A stretch of 64,000 bases of DNA from PSRF01 sp051000815 (GTDB lineage: Bacteria > Acidobacteriota > Blastocatellia > Pyrinomonadales > Pyrinomonadaceae): NCBI GenBank assembly GCA_051000815.1, contig JBPCNX010000073.1, positions 1-64,000 of the forward strand, read 5' to 3'. How positions within the stretch are numbered: the stretch's first letter is position 1; each line of letters begins with the position of its first letter. Shown piece by piece: positions 43,668 to 53,996 of the stretch. The notes under the pieces were generated by a model. The model saw only the letters and a list, made by a program, of their open reading frames with translations, ran no database searches and had not been told where the DNA came from. A program made the translations under genes and the position numbers.

Positions 43668-44193
43668 AGGTTTGAACGGAGGCATCCCATCTCCGTCGGA
43701 TGTGTCCCCATTCTAGAAACTCTTTCCAGATCTTAGACGGCCGCGCTTTTGGTGTCATGGCGAGGTGTGATTTTCCACAGCAAATCACATTTATGTCACT
43801 TTCGTTTCTGCGGCCCTGCAATTGCTGAAAACAAGGCACTACAAAAATCACGGGACTGTCCGGAGTTAGAGTCCCGCGTCCGGCCGGCAGGCCAGAACGA
43901 AAGAAGCTGACGGGAAGCGTTTTGTTAGGCACCTTCCTGTTTAGGTTGGCCCCGACGATCAGCTTTTCAAGCCGTCGAGCCCTTTAAGCTTTCACTTTAA
44001 ATTCGCAAAAGCAGGCTTCGGTCAGCAGAGGGAGCCTCTCTCAGCTGCCAAAGCCAAGATCGCGACAACGCTAAGTACATCATCAGCGAATCGTTTCAGC
44101 TCTACAGAATTGCTCTCACGCCGATGTCCTGAAAGTTACCTCCTGATTCAGGTTTTCGTGCAAATTAGAGAGTTTTAGGAGTTTACAGAGTAC
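43668..44193. other. Intergenic region upstream of the sigma54-type activator
   Basis: About 525 bases without a gene. The only candidate signal is a GG-N10-GC arrangement (GGCCCTGCAATTGC, 43812-43825) with TTGC at the -12 position, as in sigma54 promoters; the -24 half is only a partial match, so it may be chance. Confidence 0.35.
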
Positions 44194-45324
<1,131 letters not shown>

Positions 45325-45395
45325 GGGGACAGCCGTTAGCGGCACTAGACGGCGTGACTCACGCCCCTGAATTAACTTCGAGAAGGAGTAATTAC

Positions 45396-45551
45396 GTGAA
45401 CAACGCGATATTTCTTTTATATACCGACCCCGGAACTGGCGCCTTGCTGTGGCAACTCTTGGCCGCGGGTTTTATAGGTGCGGCTTTCTACTTTAGACAC
45501 TACGCAGCCAAGATCAAGGTGTTACTTAACTCAATCAAGAGCAAGACGTAG
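45396..45551 (+). CDS. Small membrane protein with YTDPGTG motif
   Basis: 51 residues. GTG 45396 is chosen because GAAGGAG lies 7-8 bases upstream, though the frame is open further back. The protein has the motif LLYTDPGTGALLWQLL followed by one membrane helix and a basic tail (KIKVLLNSIKSKT). Small proteins with a YTDPG(S/T)G motif recur in bacteria beside polysaccharide or methyltransferase genes (recalled, not checked). It precedes the methyltransferase and three phosphatase-fold membrane proteins, so a role in their complex is a reasonable inference. Confidence 0.75.
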   Translation: MNNAIFLLYTDPGTGALLWQLLAAGFIGAAFYFRHYAAKIKVLLNSIKSKT

Positions 45552-45851
45552 CTCAGACCTTCGGATCATTCGAGCCCGCCCGTCATTGTCGCTACTCGAA
45601 ACCGCGCTGAGAACTATAGATCCAACCATCGTGGGGTGGATACCCCAACTTCGAGCTAAGCCCCGATTGAATATTGCTTCCGATGCCCACGGGCTGTTCC
45701 GTGGAACTTCTCAATATCTCATCCAAGAAACTGCCCCGTGAATCTAGCGGTCTACTTGTCCGCCACCATGGCTTCTCCGGCCCGACTCAAGTGATATCCA
45801 CAGCCAAATCGAACTGTGCTATGAATGGGAATCATTGTAAACTCTCACTCA
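45552..45851. other. Intergenic region before the methyltransferase gene
   Basis: About 300 bases. No supported gene, repeat or promoter was identified. Confidence 0.35.
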
Positions 45852-47261
45852 ATGCCTATCTCATTCCGTGATCCGGCCGGGTATCTTTTCTCAAAGAACG
45901 CGCGCATCTTTCGCTTTGTAAAAAGCTCCGCCAGCGAAGATCTGCGGGCCTTCCTCGCCTCGGAAACCGCGAGGAAGTTTGCCACCTCGGGTCAGTTAGT
46001 GCGGACTGATTTTCTCGACCCTTCCGCGCTCGAACTGGAGCTCGCAGACGAGTTCGCAAAAGCCACCCTAATAGAGCACGAGAAGATCCCTTTCCCGAGC
46101 TTCGCTTACGAATGGCCGCCCGAGATGCTCCATGCTGCCGGCGCTCTCACGCTGGATCTTGCCGGCGATCTGCTGGAAGAGGGCTGGGGCCTAAAGGATG
46201 CGACGCCTTATAACGTTCTCTTTCGTGGTCCTAAGCCCGTCTTTATCGATCTGCTGTCTTTCGAGCGCCGCGAACCCGGCGACCCAACCTGGCTACCTTA
46301 CGCGCAGTTTGTCAGGACGTTCCAGTTGCCGTTGCTGGTAAATAAGCATTTCCGACTCCCCCTGACTGAACTGCTGACCACGCACCGCGACGGACTCGAG
46401 CCCGAGCAGGTGTACGACCTTTTATCTGCCTCTCAGAAACTGCGACCGGAATTCATGAGTCTGGTCTCAATTCCCACGTGGTTGGCTTCAAAACGAAGTT
46501 CAACCTCGGACGACATCTATCGCAAGAGAAACCTTAGTAACACCGAGAAAGCTCGCTTTATCCTTGAACGTTTACTAAAGGGTTTGCGGCGCAAATTGGA
46601 TCGGGTTGCTCCTGAAGGAACCCTGGCGTCGACCTGGTCCGACTACATGAGCAAGAACCGCTATACGGAGGAGTACTTTCCCGAAAAGGAAGCATTTGTC
46701 CAAGGTGCATTGATGGAAGCGAAACCTCGGATGGTTTTGGACGTCGGGTGCAATACGGGATTTTTCAGTGGGCTGGCGGCTAAAGCGGGTGCCAGCGTAA
46801 TAGCAATTGATTACGACGCGGTGGTGGCGGGAAAAGTATGGCAGTGGGCTCGGGCTGAGGGTCTCGACATTCAGCCGCTGGTCGTGGATCTGACGCGTCC
46901 CACGCCGAGCATTGGCTGGCGCAATGAAGAGTGTCCTTCTTTTCTCGAGCGGGCCCGAGGTACGTTCGACGCGGTGCTCATGCTCGCGGTTATACATCAC
47001 ATGTTGGTGACGGAGCGCATCCCACTGTCGGAGATACTACAACTTGCCTCTGAGATCACTACGAACCTGCTGATTGTCGAATTTGTGGCGCCGCGCGATC
47101 AGATGTTTCGGGTGCTGACGCGCGGTCGAGAACGCTTGCACGAGGATCTCACTGTTGAAGTTTTTGAACGAACTGCGCAGCAGTTCTTTGAGATTGTACG
47201 TTCGCAGCGTCTGGGAGAATCAGACCGATGGATTTACTTTATGCGAAAGAGAGTTGCATAG
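45852..47261 (+). CDS. SAM-dependent methyltransferase with kinase-like N-terminal domain
   Basis: About 469 residues. The C-terminal third is a class I methyltransferase: VLDVGCNTGFFSGLAAKAGA binds SAM, followed by VIAIDYD and FDAVLMLAVIHHM. The N-terminal half contains LKDATPYNVLFRGPKPVFID, whose D-x-x-x-x-N and following D resemble the catalytic loop and metal-binding Asp of protein-kinase-like folds; this layout is similar to NoeA-like nodulation-associated proteins (recalled). It may modify a surface glycan or lipid carrier. The start is uncertain (45825 or 45852); neither ATG has a Shine-Dalgarno. Its stop is 1 base before the first phosphatase-fold gene, so they are one operon. Confidence 0.82.
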   Translation: MPISFRDPAGYLFSKNARIFRFVKSSASEDLRAFLASETARKFATSGQLVRTDFLDPSALELELADEFAKATLIEHEKIPFPSFAYEWPPEMLHAAGALTLDLAGDLLEEGWGLKDATPYNVLFRGPKPVFIDLLSFERREPGDPTWLPYAQFVRTFQLPLLVNKHFRLPLTELLTTHRDGLEPEQVYDLLSASQKLRPEFMSLVSIPTWLASKRSSTSDDIYRKRNLSNTEKARFILERLLKGLRRKLDRVAPEGTLASTWSDYMSKNRYTEEYFPEKEAFVQGALMEAKPRMVLDVGCNTGFFSGLAAKAGASVIAIDYDAVVAGKVWQWARAEGLDIQPLVVDLTRPTPSIGWRNEECPSFLERARGTFDAVLMLAVIHHMLVTERIPLSEILQLASEITTNLLIVEFVAPRDQMFRVLTRGRERLHEDLTVEVFERTAQQFFEIVRSQRLGESDRWIYFMRKRVA

Positions 47262-47262
47262 A

Positions 47263-48933
47263 ATGATGTGGAGAGATTTAACCACCGCACTCTCACTCTC
47301 GAATCTTTGCTTTATTGCCGTTTGGCGGTCATTACTCCTTCCATCGTATTCGTTCTACTATTACCACACTAACGTTCCGCCGTTGCCTGCGGAATATGTG
47401 GCTGTCGTCCTGGATGTACTGCTTCTCGCTACGCTGTTTTTGATTGGCGCCAGAATCACACGACGCTCTAAGAGTACCTTGGTAAAGAAGTCGGCCCGGG
47501 TTGTTTTTGTGTTGGCACTCAGCTTGCCCCTCTACGGCCTCTTAGCCCAAGTTGATAACCCGAGTGTGCGCCGGTTTATGATGCCTTTCCTGGGCGATCA
47601 AATCATGATCGCGCGACTGCTCTTTACGTTACCGCTAACCGCTGCCCTCTTCCTCACGTTGGTCGCACTGCTAAATCTTTATAAAGCGGTTAGTGTTAGC
47701 GTGGCTCTTATTCTAATACTCACTCCGTTCGTATTGGTGACCTTCTCGCAGGCTGCATTTATGGCAGTGAGATACGGCAACGCCGGGCCCGGGTCGACGG
47801 CACCGCCGGTCGCTCGTAAGGAGGTCCGCAAGGGCCCGCGCGTGCTATGGCTTGTTTTCGACGAATTGGATTATCGAACGGTGTTTTCGGAGCGACCAAC
47901 GACTGTTAAGCTTGGGGAGTTAGACCGCCTGGCCGGCGAGTCGTTGTTTGCGACTAACGCATTCCCGCCGTCACGGGAAACCTTTCTTACGTTTCCCGCA
48001 CTCATTACCGGCAAGCTGGTCTCGGCTGCCCGTCGGGTTAGTCCCCAGGAACTGTTGATCAAATTCGGCGACGACGGTCCAGCTGTCTCCTGGAGCGCAC
48101 AACCAAACATTTTCTCCCGTGCGCGCGAGTTGGGCGTTGATACAGCCCTGGTGGGCTGGTATCACCCCTATTGCAGAATCCTGGGCCACAGTCTGACGAG
48201 GTGCGCCTGGTTGGGCGATGGGCCGCTAGAGAAAATAACAGAAGATGTCGACCGCCCACCTACCTCGGCCGTTTCGCGACTAGTCATTAGCATGTACGCC
48301 TACGCCCGCGAGGCGGTTCGCACCGCTCCCCTTGTCGCCGTCATTTTTCCGGAGCGGGACGATAAGGGAGAGATAGTTAGAAGAAAGCAAGTCTTGTTTT
48401 TCAAGACCATGTATCGGCAAGCGCTGGAAGCTGGGACGGACCCTGACCTTGGCCTGGTCATGGTCCACTGGTCAATCCCGCACTTCCCGAACATCTACAA
48501 CCGTTCTCAAAACATAATCTCCGACGGCCCTGGCCGGAGTTACCTCGACAACCTCCAACTGGTGGACCAGACTATCGGAAGACTTCGGCGAGGAATGGAG
48601 AGTGAGGGAATCTGGGAGAATACAGTTGTACTGGTGAGTTCTGATCACTGGTGGAGGTCGTCTGAATGGAAAAAGCTGCCAGGGTGGACGGCGGAAGATG
48701 AGTCGCTCGGAGGCGAGACTGACCGTCGGGTCCCGTTCATTCTCAAGCTCGCGGGCGAGGCAGAGGGCGCGACTTACGCCTCGCCGTTTAATACCGTTCT
48801 CACGCATGATCTGTTACTGGCGATTCTTAGAGGCGAAGTGTCAGACGTCAAGGGCGCTGGGTTGTGGCTGGATCGCCACCGCTCCATCGGGAGAAGTCCT
48901 TACGATGAACGCAGCTTTCGAGATGCGCTGTAA
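47263..48933 (+). CDS. Membrane-anchored alkaline-phosphatase/sulfatase-superfamily protein, paralogue 1
   Basis: 556 residues: about four N-terminal helices, then a periplasmic domain of the sulfatase/alkaline-phosphatase fold. Metal-ligand candidates are in LVFDELD and VVLVSSDHWWRS. The nucleophile position has Thr (PPSRETFLTFPAL) and not the CxPxR formylglycine signature, which fits a phosphotransferase such as LtaS or EptA better than a sulfatase. A disulfide-type loop (WYHPYCRILGHSLTRCAW) is shared by all three paralogues. The start ATG 47263 lies 1 base after the methyltransferase stop. Probably transfers or removes a phosphate-linked group on a surface polymer (inferred). Confidence 0.8.
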   Translation: MMWRDLTTALSLSNLCFIAVWRSLLLPSYSFYYYHTNVPPLPAEYVAVVLDVLLLATLFLIGARITRRSKSTLVKKSARVVFVLALSLPLYGLLAQVDNPSVRRFMMPFLGDQIMIARLLFTLPLTAALFLTLVALLNLYKAVSVSVALILILTPFVLVTFSQAAFMAVRYGNAGPGSTAPPVARKEVRKGPRVLWLVFDELDYRTVFSERPTTVKLGELDRLAGESLFATNAFPPSRETFLTFPALITGKLVSAARRVSPQELLIKFGDDGPAVSWSAQPNIFSRARELGVDTALVGWYHPYCRILGHSLTRCAWLGDGPLEKITEDVDRPPTSAVSRLVISMYAYAREAVRTAPLVAVIFPERDDKGEIVRRKQVLFFKTMYRQALEAGTDPDLGLVMVHWSIPHFPNIYNRSQNIISDGPGRSYLDNLQLVDQTIGRLRRGMESEGIWENTVVLVSSDHWWRSSEWKKLPGWTAEDESLGGETDRRVPFILKLAGEAEGATYASPFNTVLTHDLLLAILRGEVSDVKGAGLWLDRHRSIGRSPYDERSFRDAL

Positions 48934-50653
48934 AGGTATTTTTTTTCTTCTCTGGCATACGCCAGAAAGGCGGATTGAGGTGATTTGGAGAGATTCTGCC
49001 ATCGCGCTATCACTCGCAAATCTTTGCTTTATTGGCGCCTGGCGGTGGCTACTCCTACCCTCGTATTCGTTCTACTACTATCACATGAAGGTTCCTCCCT
49101 CGCTAGCCGTCTACGCCGCTCTGATCCTCGACGTGCTATTGCTGGCTACCCTATTTCTAATCGGCGCCAGAATCATACGTCGGTCCAAGAGTGATTTGAT
49201 GAGAAAGTGCGCCCGGTTGGCTTTTGTGTTGATGCTGAGCGTGCCAATCTACGGGCTACTCTCCCAGATCGACACCCCTGGTGTGCGTCGTCTCGTACTC
49301 ACTTTCGTGAACGATGAAACCGTGGCGCGCAAACTTCTCGCTACGATCCCTCTGGCCACCGCCCTGTTCCTTTCTCTGGTTGCCCTACTTAAGGTTGGTA
49401 AAGCGGTTCGGGTTGGGACGGTGTTGATTCTATTCCTCACTCCGTTCGTGGCAGTGACTTTCTCGCAGACTGCGTTTATGGCTATGAGGTACAGTCAGAC
49501 GGGGCCTAGGCCTTCGGCGTCGCCCCTCACATCTGAGCGAGAACGCGATGGGCCGCGCGTGCTGTGGCTTGTCTTCGACGAATTGGATTTTCGAACGGCG
49601 TTCTCGGAGCGTCCGCCGACGATTAGACTGGTGGAACTAGACCGTCTGGCGAGCGAATCTCTGTCCGCCACCAATGCCTTCCCACCGGCGCAGGAAACCT
49701 TTCTTTCACTGCCCGCATTGACGACCGGCAAGCTTGTCTCTGCTGCCCGCCGGGTCAGTCCTGAAGAACTGATGATTAAATTCGGCGACGACGCGGAGGC
49801 TGTACCCTGGAGCGCGCAACCTAACATTTTCTCCCGGGCGCGTGGATTGGGGTTTGATACTGCGCTCTTGGGCTGGTATCACCCCTACTGCAGGATCCTT
49901 GGCAGCAATCTGACAAAGTGTGCTTGGGAGGGTCGCGTACCACTAGCAAGCCTTAAAGAAGGTGCAGACCCTTCTCACGCCGCAGGCTGGTTGCTAGTTG
50001 CTTATAACATGTATGCCTATGCCCGAGGCGCCGTGCGCACGGCTCCGCTTTTCGCTTTACTTTTCCCTGAGAGAGTCGACATCGGAGACTTGGCAAGGAG
50101 AAAGCACCTTTCGAATTTCAATATCATTCACCGCCAGGCGCTTGAAGCGGCTATGGATTCTAAGCTCGGTCTGGTCATGATCCACTGGCCCATCCCTCAT
50201 CCTCCTAACATCTACGACCGTTCGGAAGAAACAATTTCTGTCGCTCCGGGTAGGAGTTACCTCGACAACCTCAAGCTGGTGGACCGGACGATCCGGGACG
50301 TTCGGCGGGTGATGGAGGGCAAAGGCATTTGGGAGAATACGGTTGTGCTGGTCACTTCGGATCACTGGTGGAGGTCGTCTTACTGGAAAAATCAGTCAGC
50401 GTGGATGACCGAAGATGAGGCCGCATCGGGAGGCGAGACTGACCGTCGGGTCCCGTTCATTCTCAAGCTGGCTGGCGAGGCAGAGGGCGCAACTTACACC
50501 TCGCCGTTCAATACCGTTCTCACGCATGATCTGTTACTGGCGATCCTCAGCGGCGAAGTGTCAAAGGCCAAGGACGCTGCGTTGTGGCTGGATCGCCACC
50601 GCTCGATCGGGAGAAGTCCTTATGATGAACGCAGTTTTCGAGATGGGCTATGA
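48905..50653 (+). CDS. Membrane-anchored alkaline-phosphatase/sulfatase-superfamily protein, paralogue 2
   Basis: About 582 residues, closely similar to paralogue 1 across its length: membrane region IALSLANLCFIGAWRWLLLP, metal site LVFDELDF, nucleophile segment PPAQETFLSLPAL, WYHPYCRILGSNLTKCAW and SDHWWRS. The last 70 residues are almost the same in both, and the DNA is highly similar too, so the duplication is recent or maintained by gene conversion. ATG 48905 overlaps the end of paralogue 1 by 29 bases and has GGGAGAAG upstream; ATG 48923 is an alternative. The overlap indicates translational coupling. Confidence 0.8.
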   Translation: MNAAFEMRCKGIFFLLWHTPERRIEVIWRDSAIALSLANLCFIGAWRWLLLPSYSFYYYHMKVPPSLAVYAALILDVLLLATLFLIGARIIRRSKSDLMRKCARLAFVLMLSVPIYGLLSQIDTPGVRRLVLTFVNDETVARKLLATIPLATALFLSLVALLKVGKAVRVGTVLILFLTPFVAVTFSQTAFMAMRYSQTGPRPSASPLTSERERDGPRVLWLVFDELDFRTAFSERPPTIRLVELDRLASESLSATNAFPPAQETFLSLPALTTGKLVSAARRVSPEELMIKFGDDAEAVPWSAQPNIFSRARGLGFDTALLGWYHPYCRILGSNLTKCAWEGRVPLASLKEGADPSHAAGWLLVAYNMYAYARGAVRTAPLFALLFPERVDIGDLARRKHLSNFNIIHRQALEAAMDSKLGLVMIHWPIPHPPNIYDRSEETISVAPGRSYLDNLKLVDRTIRDVRRVMEGKGIWENTVVLVTSDHWWRSSYWKNQSAWMTEDEAASGGETDRRVPFILKLAGEAEGATYTSPFNTVLTHDLLLAILSGEVSKAKDAALWLDRHRSIGRSPYDERSFRDGL

Positions 50654-51095
50654 GGAGCAAACCTTCTCGTACAACTTGCGTCCGAGGTGATTACGGATCC
50701 GTTGGTTACCTTTGCTTTTGTCCCAAAGGACTTCGATGTTTGTCTTCTCGCAAACAGTCGTTCACGCGTGCAGAAAGATTGGAATTTTTTGAAACCATAG
50801 CTTCGCTTCTTTAAGATAGTCCGTTCCCCGTTGGCTCTGTTGATCAGATCCGCATATTATCCTTTGCTAAGAATACAGTCGGACGAAAGTTTGAAGGATC
50901 AGGGCTCTGCATTGTTGGGTAACCGCGAAGCTCAGCTTTTATTTAAGCACCGGTGCCGCTAGTTTAGGCTTCCTAATCGGTCTGGCATTGAAGGTGTTCA
51001 ATTCAAGCTACGGCTCTTTTGTATCTTGAGGTTGAGGCACTCGGCCGTTTTGGATCGCTGGATTTGTGTTACTCGCAGAAAAGGGGACTCACCAA
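50654..51095. other. Intergenic region between paralogues 2 and 3
   Basis: About 440 bases with no supported gene. AAGGGG at 51081-51086 is the ribosome-binding site for the following GTG. A separate promoter for paralogue 3 may lie here, but none was clearly seen. Confidence 0.35.
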
Positions 51096-52808
51096 GTGCT
51101 TAGAGACTCTCTGGTAGCGCTCTCGCTGTCGAACTTGCTATTCGTGGATATTTGGAAGCTCTTTCTGATTCCACATTCCACCTTTTACCCCTACTATCAG
51201 TGGAAACTGAACCCAGCGCCACTCTTGCTCGCCACTATCTTGGATGTTTTATTGTTGTCGGTGATACTCCTTGTCGCAATCACTTTTGCCCGTCGCGCCC
51301 AGAGAGAATTCATTCTTCCGATTGCTCGGTCCATCTTCGTCGTGGTGTTTGTCCTAGTCGCAGTTAATCTCCTGGTAATCACAGCGGCGAACCCGCCGTT
51401 AGGACCTCTTCTCAAAACTCTGATTCGCAGACCGCGGCTGCTTTTCGACTGGCAGGGCATAAGTAACATCTACTCTTGGCTTGCGGTGCTGGGGTTACTG
51501 AGCGGGATGGGTGGAATTACCTTGATGATACATAGCCTGATCTATCGTCGCCAGCAACTCATTAGATTATCCGTAACGATCTTACTGATAACTGCGCCGT
51601 TCGTGCTGGTTACATTTACCCAAGCGGCGACGCAATGGATCAGGTATCGAGCGGGCGAACAATTTGGGAAGAAAGCAGCCCCAGCACTGCCTCAACAGGG
51701 AAATTCACAACGGCGAATCCTTTGGCTTATATTCGACGAGCTGGATTTACGACTAAGTTTCGTTGACCGGCCACCAACATTAAACCTTCCGGAATTTGAC
51801 AGGTTGCGGGAGGAATCCATCTTTGCCAGCAATGCTTATCCTCCCGGTGGTGATACCGAGCTTTCCCTCCCTGCCCTAATCGATGGCAGTTTCGTATCCC
51901 GGATAAATCGTAGTGCTCCGAACGAACTGCTAGTCTTCGGAGATAACGACCAAAGCACTTCTTGGAGCAGTCGGCCAAATGTGTTTTCGCGAGCCAGAGG
52001 AATGGGCCTAAATAGTGGCTTGGCGGGCTGGTACCATCCTTACTGTCGGGTCATCGGAAGTAGTTTGACACAATGCTCTTGGGAAGCGACGAGCCTGTTG
52101 TTCCTACCCAACACTGAGCTTGCAGACCTCATATGCTTTTCAGAGCATGTAAGTGTCGTCCGCGGCATGGTCCGAGTCGCCGGCAGTGTCCTCTTACCTG
52201 CGATGATAAGACTTTTTCTTCCAAAAGACCCCAGCCTTTGGCGTAAGTACGTTTTCAAGGAGTTCAACGGCATTCATCAGCGCTCCCTGGCGATGGCCGC
52301 TGATACGAACCTTCAACTCATCTTGGTCCATTATCCAATTCCGCACCCGCCGGGAGTGTATGACCGCTACAAGAATGACTTCTCATTCAACTCGAGCAGT
52401 GGTTATCTCGACAACCTCGTACTGGCTGATCGCGTTCTTAAAGAGTTGCGGCAGAAAATGACCGAAGCAGGGGTTTGGGAAAGCACAACAGTCTTAATTA
52501 GTTCGGACCACAGATTGCGCGCGGATCGCGTTTGGAGAGATCATCAACTGTGGAAGCCATCCCTCACGAAAGAAGATCCGGTGGTTCTGAATAGCACGCC
52601 CGATGAACGAGTTCCTTTTATTCTTAGGTTGGCGGGAGAGAGCAAGAGTGTAATTTACGAACCAGCCTTCAACACGGTTCTATCTTCTGAGCTGATACTG
52701 GCTGTATTGTCGGGTGAGATCACGAAGAAAGAGGACGCTGTGGAGTGGCTGGATTTGCATCGCTCGATAGCGGAAAGCCCTTATCTCCAAAGGGCGAAAG
52801 ACAATTAA
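51096..52808 (+). CDS. Membrane-anchored alkaline-phosphatase/sulfatase-superfamily protein, paralogue 3
   Basis: About 570 residues. Same layout as the two genes upstream but clearly diverged: membrane start DSLVALSLSNLLFVDIWK, metal site LIFDELDLR, nucleophile segment PPGGDTELSLPAL (Thr kept), WYHPYCRVIGSSLTQCSW and LISSDHRLR, where the WW after DH is lost. GTG 51096 is preferred: AAGGGG lies 9 bases upstream and the encoded start aligns with the other paralogues; GTG 51066 is an alternative. It probably acts on the same class of substrate with different specificity (inferred). Confidence 0.8.
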   Translation: MLRDSLVALSLSNLLFVDIWKLFLIPHSTFYPYYQWKLNPAPLLLATILDVLLLSVILLVAITFARRAQREFILPIARSIFVVVFVLVAVNLLVITAANPPLGPLLKTLIRRPRLLFDWQGISNIYSWLAVLGLLSGMGGITLMIHSLIYRRQQLIRLSVTILLITAPFVLVTFTQAATQWIRYRAGEQFGKKAAPALPQQGNSQRRILWLIFDELDLRLSFVDRPPTLNLPEFDRLREESIFASNAYPPGGDTELSLPALIDGSFVSRINRSAPNELLVFGDNDQSTSWSSRPNVFSRARGMGLNSGLAGWYHPYCRVIGSSLTQCSWEATSLLFLPNTELADLICFSEHVSVVRGMVRVAGSVLLPAMIRLFLPKDPSLWRKYVFKEFNGIHQRSLAMAADTNLQLILVHYPIPHPPGVYDRYKNDFSFNSSSGYLDNLVLADRVLKELRQKMTEAGVWESTTVLISSDHRLRADRVWRDHQLWKPSLTKEDPVVLNSTPDERVPFILRLAGESKSVIYEPAFNTVLSSELILAVLSGEITKKEDAVEWLDLHRSIAESPYLQRAKDN

Positions 52809-53278
52809 TCGCGACAATGCTTAAAGATCATGGTGGCATATGATTTTTGGTGAAGGACTGGCCAAGCTGTCGCAGTTCGGTGCTCCAAGTTTAAGTTGAG
52901 TCCCCTCGGTTCTTTTTTATTGCAACCTCTAAAGCAAGCGTAAATATTGCAGCTCCTGCGTCGTCGTCTTCACCCTTGCAGGGTGCTCGGCAGCGAGCAG
53001 TTGTGTCTAAAACGCCGATATAACTCTGCGGCTACCATCCTCGCGCGTTGATTTTATTGGACTTATCCGAGCAGAACGTCGCTTAATTGGGTGGCACAGT
53101 GCTTGCGATTTTGCTCCCCGTTCAAGTTTGCCCGCGAGTCATCACCTGACTGTCCAAGTTAATTGAGACTCAAAAGGCCAGGATCTAGACTTTGGCTTCC
53201 CTCACGCAAGACCGGGCGTTAAAAAGGGGGGTAAGCCCACTTGAAATCGTAGTATACAAGGAGTATAAGCCACTAACC
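52809..53278. other. Intergenic region
   Basis: About 470 bases. Nothing coding or repetitive was identified except AAGGAG at about 53258-53263, which may serve the small protein that follows. Confidence 0.35.
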
Positions 53279-53368
53279 ATGAACGTGAATTGGATAACTA
53301 TAGTCTTAGTCATCGTAATTATCGCGGGCGTCTTCTATTTGGTGAAGAAGCGACGAGGACGATCGTAA
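53279..53368 (+). CDS. Very small single-helix membrane protein
   Basis: 29 residues: one membrane helix (WITIVLVIVIIAGVFYLV) ending in a positively charged tail (KKRRGRS), the pattern of an N-out/C-in single-pass peptide. ATG 53279; AAGGAG lies about 15 bases upstream, further than usual. It is shorter than normal gene-calling limits. It follows the phosphatase-fold genes by 470 bases and may be an independent transcript. Real but unrecognised, or a chance frame. Confidence 0.45.
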   Translation: MNVNWITIVLVIVIIAGVFYLVKKRRGRS

Positions 53369-53599
53369 CGATCCTTAGAATTCACGCGATGTTGGTCACG
53401 GGGCTCCTGAAATCGCCATCGTGCTCTAGCAGTCGTCGTTCTCAAGGATCGCTCGCCATCGCCAACCCGCTTATTTATAAATTCCAATCGGACGATGCCG
53501 GTCACAGGCCTCGCCCAACGAGTCTTGATTTGATGCGAGCAATGTCAAAATGAATGCCGGCTCCTCTGCTATTACAATGCCGAGATCGCAAAGACAAGA

Positions 53600-53985
53600 A
53601 ACGTTCTCGAGCGCGTCCATGATGAGCAGGTAGCGCTTCGAAACCTTTGGTTCGCGCTTGAGCCCGAAGGACGATTAGTGATTTTAGTTCCCCAACACCC
53701 AGGCCTTCGTGAGACGTTAGATGACGTTCTCAAATACCGCGAGCGTTACACGCCTGAGAAGCTAGAGAATGCCCTCCCATCGGCTGGCTTTCGTGTTGAC
53801 AGATCTCCGACTTCAGCCGTTTTTGGGTTCCGGGTTGGTGGTTGAATGGCAAACTGTTTCGCCGGAGGAGGTTTTCTCGCATAAAGTTGAAGATGATTGA
53901 AATTGCCATGCCGCTCCTACGTAGAGTGGACCGTCTCTGGCCCTGGAGTGGCTTGAGTCTCATCGGCGTTGGGGTCAAGGACTAA
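53600..53985 (+). pseudogene. Broken remnant of a SAM-dependent methyltransferase C-terminus
   Basis: From 53600, one frame reads NVLERVHDEQVALRNLWFAL, then EPEGRLVILVPQHPGLRETL and YTPEKLENALPSAGFRVD, until TGA 53843-53845. The adjacent frame then continues WWLNGKLFRRRRFSRIKLK and LWPWSGLSLIGVGVKD to TAA 53985. The joined sequence is the C-terminal half of Methyltransf_11 proteins often fused to glycosyltransferases (NVLEHV, GRLVLLVPAHP and WWLNGRLL in the family). One frameshift near 53835 and the missing N-terminal half show it is not functional. It suggests decay of a surface-polymer gene. Confidence 0.7.
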
Positions 53986-53996
53986 ACGCACACTCC

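Noticed and set aside
47263..52808. Calling the three tandem membrane proteins sulfatases
   Set aside because: The fold matches the sulfatase/alkaline-phosphatase superfamily, but the CxPxR formylglycine motif is absent and a Thr is kept at the nucleophile position.
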